A DNA stretch of 64,000 bases from positions 342,610-406,609 of the forward strand of contig NZ_BPUO01000008.1 in the NCBI RefSeq assembly GCF_022179805.1, given 5' to 3'. The stretch's first letter is position 1. Each line of letters begins with the position of its first letter. This document shows positions 55,361 through 64,000 of the stretch, piece by piece. A program made the translations under genes and the position numbers. Origin of the DNA: Cupriavidus pauculus (GTDB lineage: Bacteria; Pseudomonadota; Gammaproteobacteria; Burkholderiales; Burkholderiaceae). The notes below the pieces were generated by a model. That model did no database searches and was not told the origin of the DNA. It worked only from the letters and a program-made list of their open reading frames with translations.

Positions 55361-55576
55361 AAGTAAGGATGCTGCGCCACCTAGCAGGGGTGTCCAGCAT
55401 CTGTTGGCGGGCGCTCCCCGTGCGCCCAACGAGAAACAGGGTACGCCTTGGGGAGCCGCACCCTGCCACGAATCACTCATCACTACCCTGGCCTCCCGCC
55501 AGGGGATCGCGCACTGGGCACCTCCCAGGGGGCCGCTTGGTGGCAATCGATGGGGCAATGTTGACGTTGCTTTTTT
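55361..55576 (+). ncRNA. Candidate structured RNA with intrinsic terminator
   Basis: A run of well-formed plus-strand hairpins. GATGCTG/CAGCATC (55368-55374, 55395-55401) encloses CACC/GGTG; GGGCGC/GCGCCC (55409-55414, 55422-55427) has a GTT/AAC base; CAGGGT/ACCCTG (55437-55442, 55460-55465); CCCTGGC/GCCAGGG (55486-55492, 55498-55504). Then a textbook terminator GCAATG-TTGA-CGTTGC (55555-55570) with TTTTTT (55571-55576). Between lytic transglycosylase and ubiD, with no coding character. About 215 nt. It does not match 6S RNA, RNase P RNA, tmRNA or SRP RNA signatures that I know. Strand is judged from the terminator; no strong promoter is seen, only TATTCA at 55356-55361. Confidence 0.45.
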
Positions 55577-55939
55577 CGCTTTAGTCCTCTTGACAGCGGA
55601 ACCAAAGCTATGTTGCAGCGCAACACCCCATAGAGCAGACCGGATTGTAGGAACGCTTTTATAACCCGTCAAGCATAAGAAAGATAAAAATTACTACTTC
55701 CAGAAATATGTAACAAGGACTTTTACGGCACGTACGGGCTGGCCACTCACCTCCGACCGTAGGCCCCACCTAGGCTGGAAATTGTCCTAACAAAGGATGC
55801 ACGTCATAAATTACTTACAATTTCGAGGCACTCTCTGGCACGATTTTTTTGCGCCTTTGAGGTGGCGTGTGTATCGTCACACACATCGCTGCGCCGTGCC
55901 ATGGATTGGCGCGACGCCACATCCCGACCCGAATTCACT
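55577..55939 (+). other. ubiD leader with AT-rich island
   Basis: The remainder of the 644-bp gap before ubiD. A stretch at about 55655-55725 is much more AT-rich than its surroundings and contains TATAAC (55660-55665), a likely promoter zone. TTGACA at 55590-55595 has a TATGTT only 13 bp away, too close for sigma70. No gene is seen. Confidence 0.45.
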
Positions 55940-57457
55940 ATGCAATACAAAGATTTACGCGATTTCATCGGCCAGCTCGAACAGCGTGGCGACCTGAAGC
56001 GTGTGACTGCGCCGGTATCTCCAAACCTCGAAATGACCGAGATTTGCGACCGGCTGCTGCGCGCCGAGGGCCCCGCCGTCCTGTTCGAACGGCCACGCCG
56101 TCACGACGGTGATATCTATAAAGTACCTGTCTTGGCAAATCTGTTCGGGACGACACAAAGAGTCGCACTCGGCATGGGTGCATCGACCCTGGAAGATTTG
56201 CGCGATATCGGCCGCGTGCTCTCGGCACTCAAGGAGCCCGAGCCGCCGCGCGGACTGCGCGAAGCCGGCAAGCTGTTCACGCTGGCCAAGTCGGTATGGG
56301 ACATGGCCCCCAAAAAGGTCAGCAGCCCGGCCTGCCAGGAGGTGGTCTGGGAAGGCAACGACGTGGACCTGGGCCGGTTGCCGATCCAGACCTGCTGGCC
56401 CGGCGATGCCGCGCCGCTGATTACCTGGGGCCTGGTCGTGACCAAGGGCCCGCACAAGAAGCGCCAGAACCTTGGCATCTACCGCCAGCAGGTCATCAGC
56501 CGCAACCAGGTGATCATGCGCTGGCTGGCACACCGGGGCGGCGCGCTCGATTTCCGCGAGCACGCGCTGGCAAACCCTGGCAAGCCATTCCCGATCGCCG
56601 TGGCGCTGGGCGCCGATCCAGCCACGATCCTGGGCGCGGTGACGCCCGTGCCCGATACCTTGTCCGAATACCAGTTTGCCGGCCTGCTGCGTGGCAGCCG
56701 GACGGCTTTGGCCAGTTGCCTGACGCCGACACTGTCCGATCTGTCGGTGCCGGCATCGGCGGAATTCGTGCTCGAAGGCCATATTCAGCCCGATCCCGAT
56801 CATCCAACGGGTTACCAGCACGCGCTGGAGGGGCCCTATGGCGACCACACCGGCTATTACAACGAGCAGGACTGGTTCCCGGTCTTCACGATCGACCGCA
56901 TCACGATGCGGCGCGATCCGATCTATCACTCCACCTATACAGGCAAGCCGCCCGACGAGCCGGCCGTGCTGGGCGTGGCGCTGAACGAGGTATTCGTGCC
57001 GCTGCTGCAGAAGCAGTTTCCCGAGATCACTGACTTCTACCTGCCGCCCGAAGGCTGCAGCTACCGCATGGCGGTTGTGCGGATGAAGAAGCAGTACGCG
57101 GGCCACGCCAAACGCGTGATGTTCGGCGTCTGGAGCTTCCTGCGCCAGTTCATGTACACGAAGTTCATCATCGTGGTGGACGACGATATCGACGCCCGCG
57201 ACTGGAAGGAAGTGATCTGGGCCATCACCACGCGCGTGGACCCGACCCGCGACACCGTGATGGTCGACAACACGCCGATCGACTACCTCGACTTTGCCTC
57301 GCCGGTCTCGGGACTGGGCTCGAAGATGGGCATCGACGCCACCGACAAGTGGCCGGGCGAAACCACGCGCGAGTGGGGCACGCCAATCAAGATGGACCCG
57401 GCCGTGAAGACGCGCGTCGACGAGATCTGGGGCACGCTGTTCGAATCCGGCAAGTAG
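55940..57457 (+). CDS. ubiD: 4-hydroxy-3-polyprenylbenzoate decarboxylase
   Basis: A 505-residue prenylated-FMN-dependent decarboxylase of ubiquinone synthesis. Family features: [22 protein letters not shown] at the N-terminus, [90 protein letters not shown] and [24 protein letters not shown] 55940 begins the conserved MQYKDLR; earlier codons are not conserved. UbiX, which makes the cofactor, is not in the window. Confidence 0.95.
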   Translation: MQYKDLRDFIGQLEQRGDLKRVTAPVSPNLEMTEICDRLLRAEGPAVLFERPRRHDGDIYKVPVLANLFGTTQRVALGMGASTLEDLRDIGRVLSALKEPEPPRGLREAGKLFTLAKSVWDMAPKKVSSPACQEVVWEGNDVDLGRLPIQTCWPGDAAPLITWGLVVTKGPHKKRQNLGIYRQQVISRNQVIMRWLAHRGGALDFREHALANPGKPFPIAVALGADPATILGAVTPVPDTLSEYQFAGLLRGSRTALASCLTPTLSDLSVPASAEFVLEGHIQPDPDHPTGYQHALEGPYGDHTGYYNEQDWFPVFTIDRITMRRDPIYHSTYTGKPPDEPAVLGVALNEVFVPLLQKQFPEITDFYLPPEGCSYRMAVVRMKKQYAGHAKRVMFGVWSFLRQFMYTKFIIVVDDDIDARDWKEVIWAITTRVDPTRDTVMVDNTPIDYLDFASPVSGLGSKMGIDATDKWPGETTREWGTPIKMDPAVKTRVDEIWGTLFESGK

Positions 57458-57539
57458 CCGACGGTGGTCCGCTATCATCTGCGGACCGCCCATCACTCTA
57501 ATGGCCTGCGTCAGACAGGCCGCGGAGGAGACAAAACCA

Positions 57540-59552
57540 ATGACCATTGCAGGGAAGCTGATGTGGACGCCCTCCGCGGCGTTCGCGCACGGCAGCCGCC
57601 TGGCTGCGTTCACGGACTGGCTGCGCCGCGAGCGCGCGCTCGACTTTCCCGACTACGCCAGCCTGTGGCAGTGGTCGGTCACGGACATCGAGGCGTTCTG
57701 GCAGGCCATCGTCGATTATTTCGACGTGCGCTTCGATACGCCGGCCACTACCGTGCTGGCACAGCGCACCATGCCCGGCGCGCGCTGGTTCGAGGGCGCC
57801 ACGCTGAACTACGTACAGCAGGTGTTCCGCCACGCCGGATCGGGCCAGGCACGCGCACGCACGGCCATCCGCCATGCCGGCGAAGCCCAGCCGCTTGCCG
57901 ATATCAGTTGGGATACCCTGGAACGCCAGGTAGCGTCGATGGCCCATGCGCTGCGCCACATGGGCGTGACGCGCGGTGATCGCGTAGCCGGATACCTGCC
58001 AAACATTCCCGCCACCGTCGTCGCCTTTCTGGCCACGGCCAGCGTGGGCGCGATCTGGTCAGGCTGCGCGCCCGACATGGGCCAGGTGGCCGTGATCGAC
58101 CGCTTCCGGCAGATCGAACCCAAGGTGTTGATTGCCGTCGACGGCTACCGCTACGGCGGCAAGGGCTACGACCGCGCGCCCGTCGTCGCTGACCTGGTGG
58201 CCGCCCTGCCCTCGCTGACCGATATCGTGATCGTGCCGGTGCTGGGAAGCGATGCCATCGACATCGGCAACAGCGACGGCGGCCCCCGCCGTCACGCCTG
58301 GACCGACGTGCTTGCCCACGACGTGCCGCTGCAGGTAGACCCGGTGCCGTTCGACCACCCGCTGTGGATTGTCTACTCGTCCGGCACCACGGGCATGCCC
58401 AAGCCCATCGTGCACGGCCACGGCGGCATCGTGATCGAGCAGTTGAAGCTCATGGCATTTCACAACAACCTGGGCGCCGACGATGTCTTCCACTGGTACA
58501 GCAGCAGCGGCTGGATCATGTGGAACGCGCAGGTGGCGGGCCTGCTGCTGGGTACCACCATCGCGCTGTATGACGGCAACCCGGCCTGGCCCGACGCGGG
58601 CGTGCTCTGGCGCTTTGTTGACGATGCCCGCGTGACGATGTTCGGCGCCGGCGCCGCGTTCTTCGCCAACTGCATGAAGGCCGGCGTCGAGCCGGCACAG
58701 ATTGCCGACGTGTCGCGATTGCGCGGCATCGGCTCGACCGGCTCGCCTCTGTCCGAAGACGCGTACGCCTGGATCTACGCTCACGTGCGCGAAGACGTGT
58801 GGCTGGCACCGATGTCGGGCGGCACTGACTTCGCAGGTTCGTTCGTGGCGGGTTGCCCGACGCGGCCGGTCTACGCCGGCGAGATGCAATGCCGCTGCCT
58901 GGGTGCCAAGGTGGAGGCATTCGACGACAACGGCCGCGCGTTGATCGACGAAGTGGGCGAACTGGTTTGCACCGAGCCCATGCCGTCGATGCCGCTGTTC
59001 CTGTGGGGCGACGCCGATGGCAAGCGCTACCGCGACAGCTACTTCGACGTGTACCCCAATGCCTGGCGCCACGGCGACTGGATTCGCATCACGCCCCATG
59101 GCGGCGCGATCATCTATGGCCGCTCGGACGCGACGATCAACCGCCACGGCATCCGCATGGGCACCAGCGAGCTGTACCGCGTGGTGGAGGAACTGCCCGA
59201 GGTACTGGACAGCATGGTGGTCGACCTCGAATACCTGGGCCGTGAATCGTACATGCCGCTGTTCGTGGTGCTGCGCGATGGCATGCGGCTTGACGAAGCC
59301 TTGCGCGACACCATGCGCGCGCGCATTCGCTCGGCGCTGTCATCGCGTCATGTGCCGAACGAGATCGTGCAGGTACCCGGCGTACCGCGCACGCTATCGG
59401 GCAAGAAGATGGAAGTGCCGATCAAGAAGCTGCTGCTGGGCCACGCGCACGACAAGATCGCTAACCCCGATGCCATGGCAAACCCTGACTGCCTGGCCTG
59501 GTACTTCGCCTACGCAGCCGACTACCTCGCGCGCCAGCCGCGCGTGGCGTGA
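57540..59552 (+). CDS. aacS: Acetoacetyl-CoA synthetase
   Basis: A 670-residue ANL ligase of the acetoacetate-CoA ligase group: YSSGTTGMPKPIVHGHGGI P-loop, WYSSSGWIMWNAQVAGLLLG, GIGSTGSPLSEDAYAW, GGTDFAGSFVAGCPT, FDVYPNAWRHGDWIRITPHGGAIIYGRSDATINRHGIRMGT and the catalytic lysine in LSGKKMEVPIKK. GGAGGAG lies 9 bp before ATG 57540. It activates acetoacetate from PHB or ketone-body breakdown, fitting the PHB depolymerase gene 1 kb away. Confidence 0.93.
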   Translation: MTIAGKLMWTPSAAFAHGSRLAAFTDWLRRERALDFPDYASLWQWSVTDIEAFWQAIVDYFDVRFDTPATTVLAQRTMPGARWFEGATLNYVQQVFRHAGSGQARARTAIRHAGEAQPLADISWDTLERQVASMAHALRHMGVTRGDRVAGYLPNIPATVVAFLATASVGAIWSGCAPDMGQVAVIDRFRQIEPKVLIAVDGYRYGGKGYDRAPVVADLVAALPSLTDIVIVPVLGSDAIDIGNSDGGPRRHAWTDVLAHDVPLQVDPVPFDHPLWIVYSSGTTGMPKPIVHGHGGIVIEQLKLMAFHNNLGADDVFHWYSSSGWIMWNAQVAGLLLGTTIALYDGNPAWPDAGVLWRFVDDARVTMFGAGAAFFANCMKAGVEPAQIADVSRLRGIGSTGSPLSEDAYAWIYAHVREDVWLAPMSGGTDFAGSFVAGCPTRPVYAGEMQCRCLGAKVEAFDDNGRALIDEVGELVCTEPMPSMPLFLWGDADGKRYRDSYFDVYPNAWRHGDWIRITPHGGAIIYGRSDATINRHGIRMGTSELYRVVEELPEVLDSMVVDLEYLGRESYMPLFVVLRDGMRLDEALRDTMRARIRSALSSRHVPNEIVQVPGVPRTLSGKKMEVPIKKLLLGHAHDKIANPDAMANPDCLAWYFAYAADYLARQPRVA

Positions 59553-59579
59553 CTGGCGGCGGCATGACGACGTGGGGTG

Positions 59580-60236
59580 TCAGAACTCCACGTCGAGTTC
59601 GCTGATCTCGTCGGGCTCCTCGCGTGCGGCGCCAATCCATTCCTGCATCTCGGGCATGGCCAGGATGGTCTTGCAGAATTCCACCAGCTGCGGGTCGAGC
59701 TTCACACCGTAGGTGACAAAGCGCGTGACCACCGGCGCATACATCGCGTCAGCCATGGTGCGATGCTGGCCAAACAGGTAGGGCCCGCCGTAGCGAGTCA
59801 GGCAATCAGTCCAGATCTCGGTAATCCGGTCGATATCGGCTTGTGCACGAGACCACACCTTGAGCCCCGGAAAATGGCCCTTGAGATTCATGGGCAACGC
59901 GGCACGCATCGCGGCAAACCCCGAATGCATTTCTCCGCAGATGGCCCGGCAATGGGCGCGCGCAGGCAACTCGTCGGGTAGCAGCCTGGCCTTCGGGCGG
60001 ACCTCGTTGAGGTACTCGGCAATCGCAAGCGTGTCCCACACGGTCACGCCCTGATGGCGCAGGCATGGCACCAGGATCGACGGCGACAGCAGCAGGATTT
60101 CGGCGCGCATCGCCGGATCATCCGGCGGCACCAGCACTTCCTCGAACTCCAGCCCGGCAAAGCGCGCGAGCAGCCAGCCGCGCAATGACCACGATGAATA
60201 GGTCTTGCTGCTGATGGTCAGGGTCGTCTTGGCCAT
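59580..60236 (-). CDS. Glutathione S-transferase family protein
   Basis: A 218-residue GST: thioredoxin-like N-domain (TLTISSKTYSSWSLRGWLLARFAGLEF; serine in SSWS as possible catalytic residue; SILVPCLRHQGVTVWDTLAIAEYL with the cis-Pro loop) and an all-helical C-domain. The SKxYSSWSLRGWL start marks the beta-proteobacterial GST subgroup with a substrate site still unknown. Converges on aacS and is divergent from phaZ. Confidence 0.85.
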   Translation of the reverse strand: MAKTTLTISSKTYSSWSLRGWLLARFAGLEFEEVLVPPDDPAMRAEILLLSPSILVPCLRHQGVTVWDTLAIAEYLNEVRPKARLLPDELPARAHCRAICGEMHSGFAAMRAALPMNLKGHFPGLKVWSRAQADIDRITEIWTDCLTRYGGPYLFGQHRTMADAMYAPVVTRFVTYGVKLDPQLVEFCKTILAMPEMQEWIGAAREEPDEISELDVEF

Positions 60237-60524
60237 CGTGCCTCCTCCGCCCCCCGGGGCGTGACGTTCGCTTGCAGTATCGGCGGCGCAAGGGCATTCC
60301 GCCAGTGCGCACCCGACCGGTGCGGCCTACATTCGATCTGGCACCAACCCGGCGCCGCGTTCGGCGCGACGCGCGGTTGCCACGCGCTGCTGACGTCACG
60401 TGACGCACCAAGCGTGTTCCGACGCACGCAACCTGCCCCACCAACCGCAACCGGCATGCCAAGATTGATGACGATGGCATATTAATTGCGGCTCCTGGGC
60501 TCGCGAAAGGAAGGGGACCGAGCC

Positions 60525-61751
60525 ATGCTTTATCAGGCCTACCAGATGTACGCGGACATGATGCAGCCGGCATGCTCGCTGGCCGACATCACAGCCACGC
60601 TGCTATCCGCATCGCGCCGCGCCGGCCGCTGCGAGCCACTGCGCGCCATGCGCGCGGCATGCGAGGTGTTGGCCTTGGCCCGACTCACCCACTACCGGCC
60701 GCCCTTCGGCATCGACAGCGTGCGAGTCGGCGGCGTAGAAGTGCCGGTGGTCGAGGAAGTGGTCACGCGTACGCCGTTCTGCACCCTGCTGCGATTCCGC
60801 CGTGAAGGAGTGCCGCAACAGCCCCGCGTACTGCTGGTGGCACCGATGTCCGGTCACTTCGCCACGCTGCTGCGCGGCACCGTGGAGACCATGCTCCGCG
60901 ACCATGACGTCTACATTACCGATTGGCACAATCCCCGTGACGTCCCGCTGATTTACGGCCGATTCGGCTTCGACGAGTTCGTACAGCACCTGATTACCTT
61001 CCTGCGCGCGCTGGGCGGCAATACCCACGTGGTGGCCGTCTGCCAGCCCACCGTGGCAGCGCTGGCCGCCGCGGCCCTGATGGCCGAAGACGGCGACCCG
61101 ATGCAGCCACCGAGCCTGACGCTGATGGCCGGGCCGATCGACGCACGCGTAAATCCGACCCGGGTCAATGAACTGGCCATGAGCCGCCCCATCGAGTGGT
61201 TCGAAAGCACGCTGATCGGCTTTGTGCCTTGGCGGTTCGCCGGCGCGATGCGGCGCGTCTATCCGGGCTTCGTGCAGCTGATCGCATTCATGAGCATGAA
61301 CCGCGAACGGCACGAGCAGGCGCTGCGCGACCTCTACGAACTGCGTGCACGCGGCGAGCACAGTAAGGCCGACGCCATCCAGACGTTCTACACCGAGTAT
61401 TTCGCCACGATGGACCTGACCGCCGAGTTCTATCTGGAAACGGTGAGCCTGGTGTTCCAGCGCTTTCTGCTGGCGCAGGGGCTGCTGGACGTGGCCGGGC
61501 GACGCGTGACCACGCGCGCCATCCAACGCACAGCACTGCTGACCATCGAAGGCGAACACGACGATATCTGCGCCATCGGGCAGACCATGGCCGCGCAGGA
61601 CCTGTGCTCCAGCCTGCGCCCGTATCTGCGCATGCATCATATCCAGACCGGCGTCGGACACTACGGCGTGTTCAACGGCAAGCGGTGGGAAACACAGGTC
61701 TATCCGCTGCTGCGCGAAACGATCTACATGGCCGACGAAATCCGGCGATGA
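60525..61751 (+). CDS. phaZ: Intracellular poly(3-hydroxybutyrate) depolymerase
   Basis: A 408-residue alpha/beta-hydrolase of the PhaZ1 type that lacks a signal peptide. MLYQAYQMYADMM opens the protein as in Cupriavidus PhaZ1, VAPMSGHFATLLRGTVETML follows, and the nucleophile is Cys173 in VVAVCQPTVAAL, where lipases have serine. IEGEHDDICAIGQTMAA and HYGVFNGKRWE carry the Asp and His of the triad. It mobilises stored PHB granules. The following epimerase-like gene starts about 56 bp later, possibly overlapping via ATG 61748. Confidence 0.92.
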   Translation: MLYQAYQMYADMMQPACSLADITATLLSASRRAGRCEPLRAMRAACEVLALARLTHYRPPFGIDSVRVGGVEVPVVEEVVTRTPFCTLLRFRREGVPQQPRVLLVAPMSGHFATLLRGTVETMLRDHDVYITDWHNPRDVPLIYGRFGFDEFVQHLITFLRALGGNTHVVAVCQPTVAALAAAALMAEDGDPMQPPSLTLMAGPIDARVNPTRVNELAMSRPIEWFESTLIGFVPWRFAGAMRRVYPGFVQLIAFMSMNRERHEQALRDLYELRARGEHSKADAIQTFYTEYFATMDLTAEFYLETVSLVFQRFLLAQGLLDVAGRRVTTRAIQRTALLTIEGEHDDICAIGQTMAAQDLCSSLRPYLRMHHIQTGVGHYGVFNGKRWETQVYPLLRETIYMADEIRR

Positions 61752-61807
61752 CCGTGGGACTTGCGCTACGCTTAAGCACCTCCACACGCCACACACGGAC
61801 GGCAACG

Positions 61808-62716
61808 ATGACCACGATACAGCGCTTTCAGGGCCAGGACCTGCTGCGGGTCGGCCATGACGACAACTACCTGCTGCTCGCCCCCTCCCATGGCGGACGG
61901 CTTGTGCGCTGGGTGCATCGCGGGCAAGACATCCTGTACTGGCCAGACAACGCCGACTGGTCGCGCGTGGCCAAGGTGCGGGGTGGCAATCCCCTTCTGT
62001 TTCCCTTCATCGGCCGCCATTTCGTGGAGGGACAAGCGGGACAGTGGCGCGATCAAGCGGGCGCAGTCCATGAACTGCCACAACATGGCTTTGCGCGGGA
62101 CCTGCCGTTCGACGTATCCGCGTGCTCCGATACTGCGGTCAGCCTGTCGCTGACATCATCTGAAGCGACGCGCACCGGCTACCCGTTCGAGTTCTTGTTC
62201 ACCGTGACCTATCGACTTCTGGACGACGGCCTCGAAGTCACGCTTCACACACGCAATACAGGCAACACCCCACTGCCCTACTATGCCGGCCACCATTTCT
62301 ACTTCGCGTTACCGCACCAGGTGCGCGCCCAGAGCACGCTGGCCATGCCTCCGGCATCGCGGGTGCGGCAGCAAGCCGATGGCAGTCTGACGGCGGGCGA
62401 GCCAGGCGAATCGACCTATCGTCTTGACGATCCTCGCCTGCAGGACACCTTCCATGTATTCAGCGAATTGGATGCACCGCGCGACGCCGGCACGGTCCGG
62501 CTCGAAATGCCCGTGCACACGATCGAGATCAAGCTTGCTGCAATGACAAGCGCGCCCTGGTATGCGGTCACGACCTGGACGGAGCTGGACGATTCCGATT
62601 TCTACTGTGTCGAGCCATGGCTGGGGTTGCCGAATGCCATCGCCCATGAGCAAGGCTTGCGCTGGCTCGCGGGCGGAATGGAAGAATCCGCGACGTGCGT
62701 GCTGGGCATCGGATAA
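61808..62716 (+). CDS. Aldose 1-epimerase-like protein
   Basis: A 302-residue galactose-mutarotase-fold protein: LLLAPSHGGRLVRWVHRGQDILYWP, GGNPLLFPFIGRH, LPQHGFARDLPF, TYRLLDDGLEVTLHTRNTGNTPLPYYAGHHFYFAL with the catalytic histidines. Related to YeaD/GalM. Start ATG 61808; an upstream ATG at 61748 overlaps the phaZ stop and would add 20 residues. Substrate not evident. Confidence 0.82.
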   Translation: MTTIQRFQGQDLLRVGHDDNYLLLAPSHGGRLVRWVHRGQDILYWPDNADWSRVAKVRGGNPLLFPFIGRHFVEGQAGQWRDQAGAVHELPQHGFARDLPFDVSACSDTAVSLSLTSSEATRTGYPFEFLFTVTYRLLDDGLEVTLHTRNTGNTPLPYYAGHHFYFALPHQVRAQSTLAMPPASRVRQQADGSLTAGEPGESTYRLDDPRLQDTFHVFSELDAPRDAGTVRLEMPVHTIEIKLAAMTSAPWYAVTTWTELDDSDFYCVEPWLGLPNAIAHEQGLRWLAGGMEESATCVLGIG

Positions 62717-62825
62717 CACCCTTCTCTTCCCTGATACGCCTCTTCCGTCGGACACAAGTCCGCATCAATTCGGACACCTAATTTAACAACGCTCCAGCCA
62801 AATTCGCGCCACAATCGGCCTTGAG

Positions 62826-63215
62826 TTATTGCAACAGGTGCTCGAAGTCCAGCCCGCCGAGGAACACGACGACATCTGCCTGCGTGCGCGAGGAAAGATC
62901 GATCTGTCTGGGCTGCTGCCAGGCATCGAGCTTGGCCGGCAAGGCATCGAGATACGCGGCAAATCGCTCGTCACCACCTGTGGCGAACAGCCGGTCCACC
63001 TCGATGCTGTCCCAGGACAGCACAATGTTCAGTGGGTGCGGATAGCGGCCGCCATTTGGCAACGCCGTCGCCCAGACACGCAAACGCGCGGTCTGGCCGG
63101 CTTGTTCCGGCGCCAGGATCTCCGCATGCAGGTTGCCATGGATCACGCGTTGCACGCGCTCGACAATGCGCGGCAGCAGTTCGGCGTTGAAGCGTTGGGC
63201 GGGAACAGGGTGCAC
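62826..63215 (-). CDS. Conserved-looking hypothetical protein
   Basis: 129 residues from a GTG at 63215. Third codon positions are strongly GC on this strand and in this frame only, which marks it as coding; the in-frame sequence beyond 63215 loses that bias. It reads QRFNAELLPRIVERVQRVIHG, LRVWATALPNGGRYPHP, IEVDRLFATGGDERFAAYL and ends TQADVVVFLGGLDFEHLLQ. I do not recognise a family. Divergent from the coiled-coil gene, sharing a 66-bp promoter zone. Confidence 0.62.
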   Translation of the reverse strand: MHPVPAQRFNAELLPRIVERVQRVIHGNLHAEILAPEQAGQTARLRVWATALPNGGRYPHPLNIVLSWDSIEVDRLFATGGDERFAAYLDALPAKLDAWQQPRQIDLSSRTQADVVVFLGGLDFEHLLQ

Positions 63216-63281
63216 GGGCGGGGGCGTCTCGTGAAGGGAACAGAAGCTATTTTGCTCCAGGTTGGAGCACGGAGGGGTCCA

Positions 63282-63824
63282 ATGCGTTTGGCCGAAGATT
63301 GGGGAACCGGGGGCGGGCAGGAAGAAACCCGGCTGGGTCGCATCGAAAACAAGGTCGATGGCCTGGACGAGCGAGTCAGGAAAGTCGAGACGAGAGTGGA
63401 ACGGATCGAGGAAAAGCTGGATTCGGCTGCGACAAAATCGGACGTCATGCTGCTGCGATCGGAGATGCATGCCGCCTTTGGGGACATGCGGGGGACGTCC
63501 GGTGAGATGCAGGGGGCCATTGGCCAGCTGCAAAGTTCCACCGGTGAAACGCAGCAGTCCATCGGCCAACTGCAAGTCACCACAGGAGAAATGAGTGTGA
63601 CCATGGGCGGCATGCAGAGGTCCATTGGTCAATTGCAAGGGACCGTCGGTGCCCTGCAATTGGCCTTTGGCGATATGCAGCGATCCATCGGTCAATTGCA
63701 GGGTGCCGTCGGCGACATTCATCAGGCCATCAATATCCAAACCTGGCGACTCGTCACATTCGTTACCGCTTTCGGATCGATGCTCGCGGGCTCTGTTTTC
63801 TATATCGCACGTTATGTGGACTAG
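63282..63824 (+). CDS. Tail-anchored glycine-heptad coiled-coil protein
   Basis: 180 residues with GGAGG 6 bp ahead of ATG 63282. Residues 14-60 form a charged coiled coil (RLGRIENKVDGLDERVRKVE). From Gly67 to Ile150 come twelve consecutive heptads, each beginning with glycine (GxMxxxI / GQLQxxT), for example GDMQRSI-GQLQGAV. Residues 157-176 form a C-terminal transmembrane helix. The DNA has two closely similar units near 63612 and 63678. This suggests a long rod anchored in the inner membrane, resembling hemolysin XhlA or bacterial DUF1640-like architectures only in outline. Function unknown. Confidence 0.75.
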   Translation: MRLAEDWGTGGGQEETRLGRIENKVDGLDERVRKVETRVERIEEKLDSAATKSDVMLLRSEMHAAFGDMRGTSGEMQGAIGQLQSSTGETQQSIGQLQVTTGEMSVTMGGMQRSIGQLQGTVGALQLAFGDMQRSIGQLQGAVGDIHQAINIQTWRLVTFVTAFGSMLAGSVFYIARYVD

Positions 63825-63874
63825 GTTGCCCGGCTTGCAAGCTCCGAGCAACCATCCCGCGGGTGCCTCCACCC

Positions 63875-64000
63875 GGGCCCGTCAGAAATTTTGTGTTTAG
63901 GGCATAACATGTCGCCAAGGAGCATGTCATGCCACGTAGAACCAAGACGAGCCAGGCCGCCGATCGTGAGCTGCCGACCATTCCCGAAGATCTGATCGCC
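63875..64000 (+). mobile_element. Left end of an IS256-family insertion sequence (partial)
   Basis: GGGCCCGTCAGAAATTTTGT starting near 63875 looks like an IS256-family terminal inverted repeat. It is followed by a start codon at 63929 and the N-terminus of an IS256-type transposase. The right end is outside the window, so neither completeness nor target duplication can be judged. Confidence 0.65.
63929..64000 (+). CDS. IS256-family transposase, N-terminus only
   Basis: 24 codons are visible, reading MPRRTKTSQAADRELPTIPE and then DLIA, a sequence typical of IS256-family transposase N-termini. The rest lies beyond the window edge. An AAGGAG ribosome site at 63917-63922 precedes ATG 63929. Confidence 0.65.
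   Translation, partial: MPRRTKTSQAADRELPTIPEDLIA

Noticed and set aside
55361..55576. 6S RNA or another housekeeping RNA for the structured region before ubiD
   Set aside because: The fold is a row of separate hairpins rather than the single rod with central bubble of 6S RNA, and no signatures of RNase P RNA, tmRNA or SRP RNA are seen.
55836..55852. A sigma54-like promoter (TGGCACG...TTTGC) before ubiD
   Set aside because: The GG and GC elements are separated by 12 nt instead of the obligatory 10, so sigma54 would not recognise it.
62829..63281. An N-terminal extension of the coiled-coil gene on the plus strand down to 62829
   Set aside because: The coding bias in this stretch belongs to the minus-strand gene, and a strong ribosome site fixes the plus-strand start at 63282.

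Overview
The window is ordinary chromosome from a GC-rich beta-proteobacterium of the Burkholderiaceae, most likely Cupriavidus or a close relative of Ralstonia. The gene content supports this: an intracellular PHB depolymerase, a kynBUA operon with a divergent Lrp-type regulator, ybgC-tolQRAB-pal-cpoB followed by queC, rib genes ending in nusB, and strongly GC-biased third codon positions. The assignment is by gene content and style, not by database match.

Layout. 0-12.8 kb: an acyl-CoA ligase, a thioredoxin-TPR chaperone (cnoX), hemerythrin, a P-loop kinase-like protein, tcdA, an AsmA-family protein, an MFS transporter, pdxH, cfa, a DUF72 protein and msrA. 13-20.3 kb: a flavin reductase, kynR and kynBUA (tryptophan to anthranilate), then an IclR regulator divergent from glutaryl-CoA dehydrogenase, with a clear operator on the promoter, and a 1-Cys peroxiredoxin. 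20.6-27.1 kb: a DUF883/YqjE/hypothetical envelope trio, a PAS-GGDEF protein, an LprI-like exported protein, tRNA-Lys(UUU), a YeeE/YedE sulfur transporter and queC. 27.3-32.8 kb: the complete Tol-Pal operon on the minus strand. 32.9-35.1 kb: a ZTP (pfl-type) riboswitch, glyA and nrdR.

35.3-47.1 kb is the most unusual part. An intact type IV minor pilin operon (pilV-pilW-pilX-pilY1-pilE-fimT) is followed head to tail by a second operon with the same six genes in the same order. In the second copy pilV, pilX, pilY1 and fimT are broken by at least five frameshifts, all of the same phase (loss of one base, or its equivalent), while pilW and pilE remain open. The second pilY1 also lacks the N-terminal half and keeps only the C-terminal propeller-type domain.

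47.1-55.3 kb: riboflavin genes (ribD, ribE, a ribBA homologue whose GTP cyclohydrolase II domain has lost its zinc cysteines, ribH) running into nusB, interrupted by a minus-strand YjfB-like gene and a CaiB-family CoA transferase; then an aminotransferase and a lytic transglycosylase. 55.3-64 kb: a candidate structured non-coding RNA with its own intrinsic terminator, ubiD, then genes that fit PHB and ketone-body metabolism (acetoacetyl-CoA synthetase, PHB depolymerase) with a GST and an aldose-1-epimerase-like protein, a small conserved-looking gene, a tail-anchored glycine-heptad coiled-coil protein, and the left end of an IS256-family element running off the window.

No wholly new defence or biosynthetic system is visible. 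The best leads are the decayed twin pilin operon, the candidate ncRNA at 55.4 kb, the glycine-heptad protein and several well-formed cis-regulatory sites.
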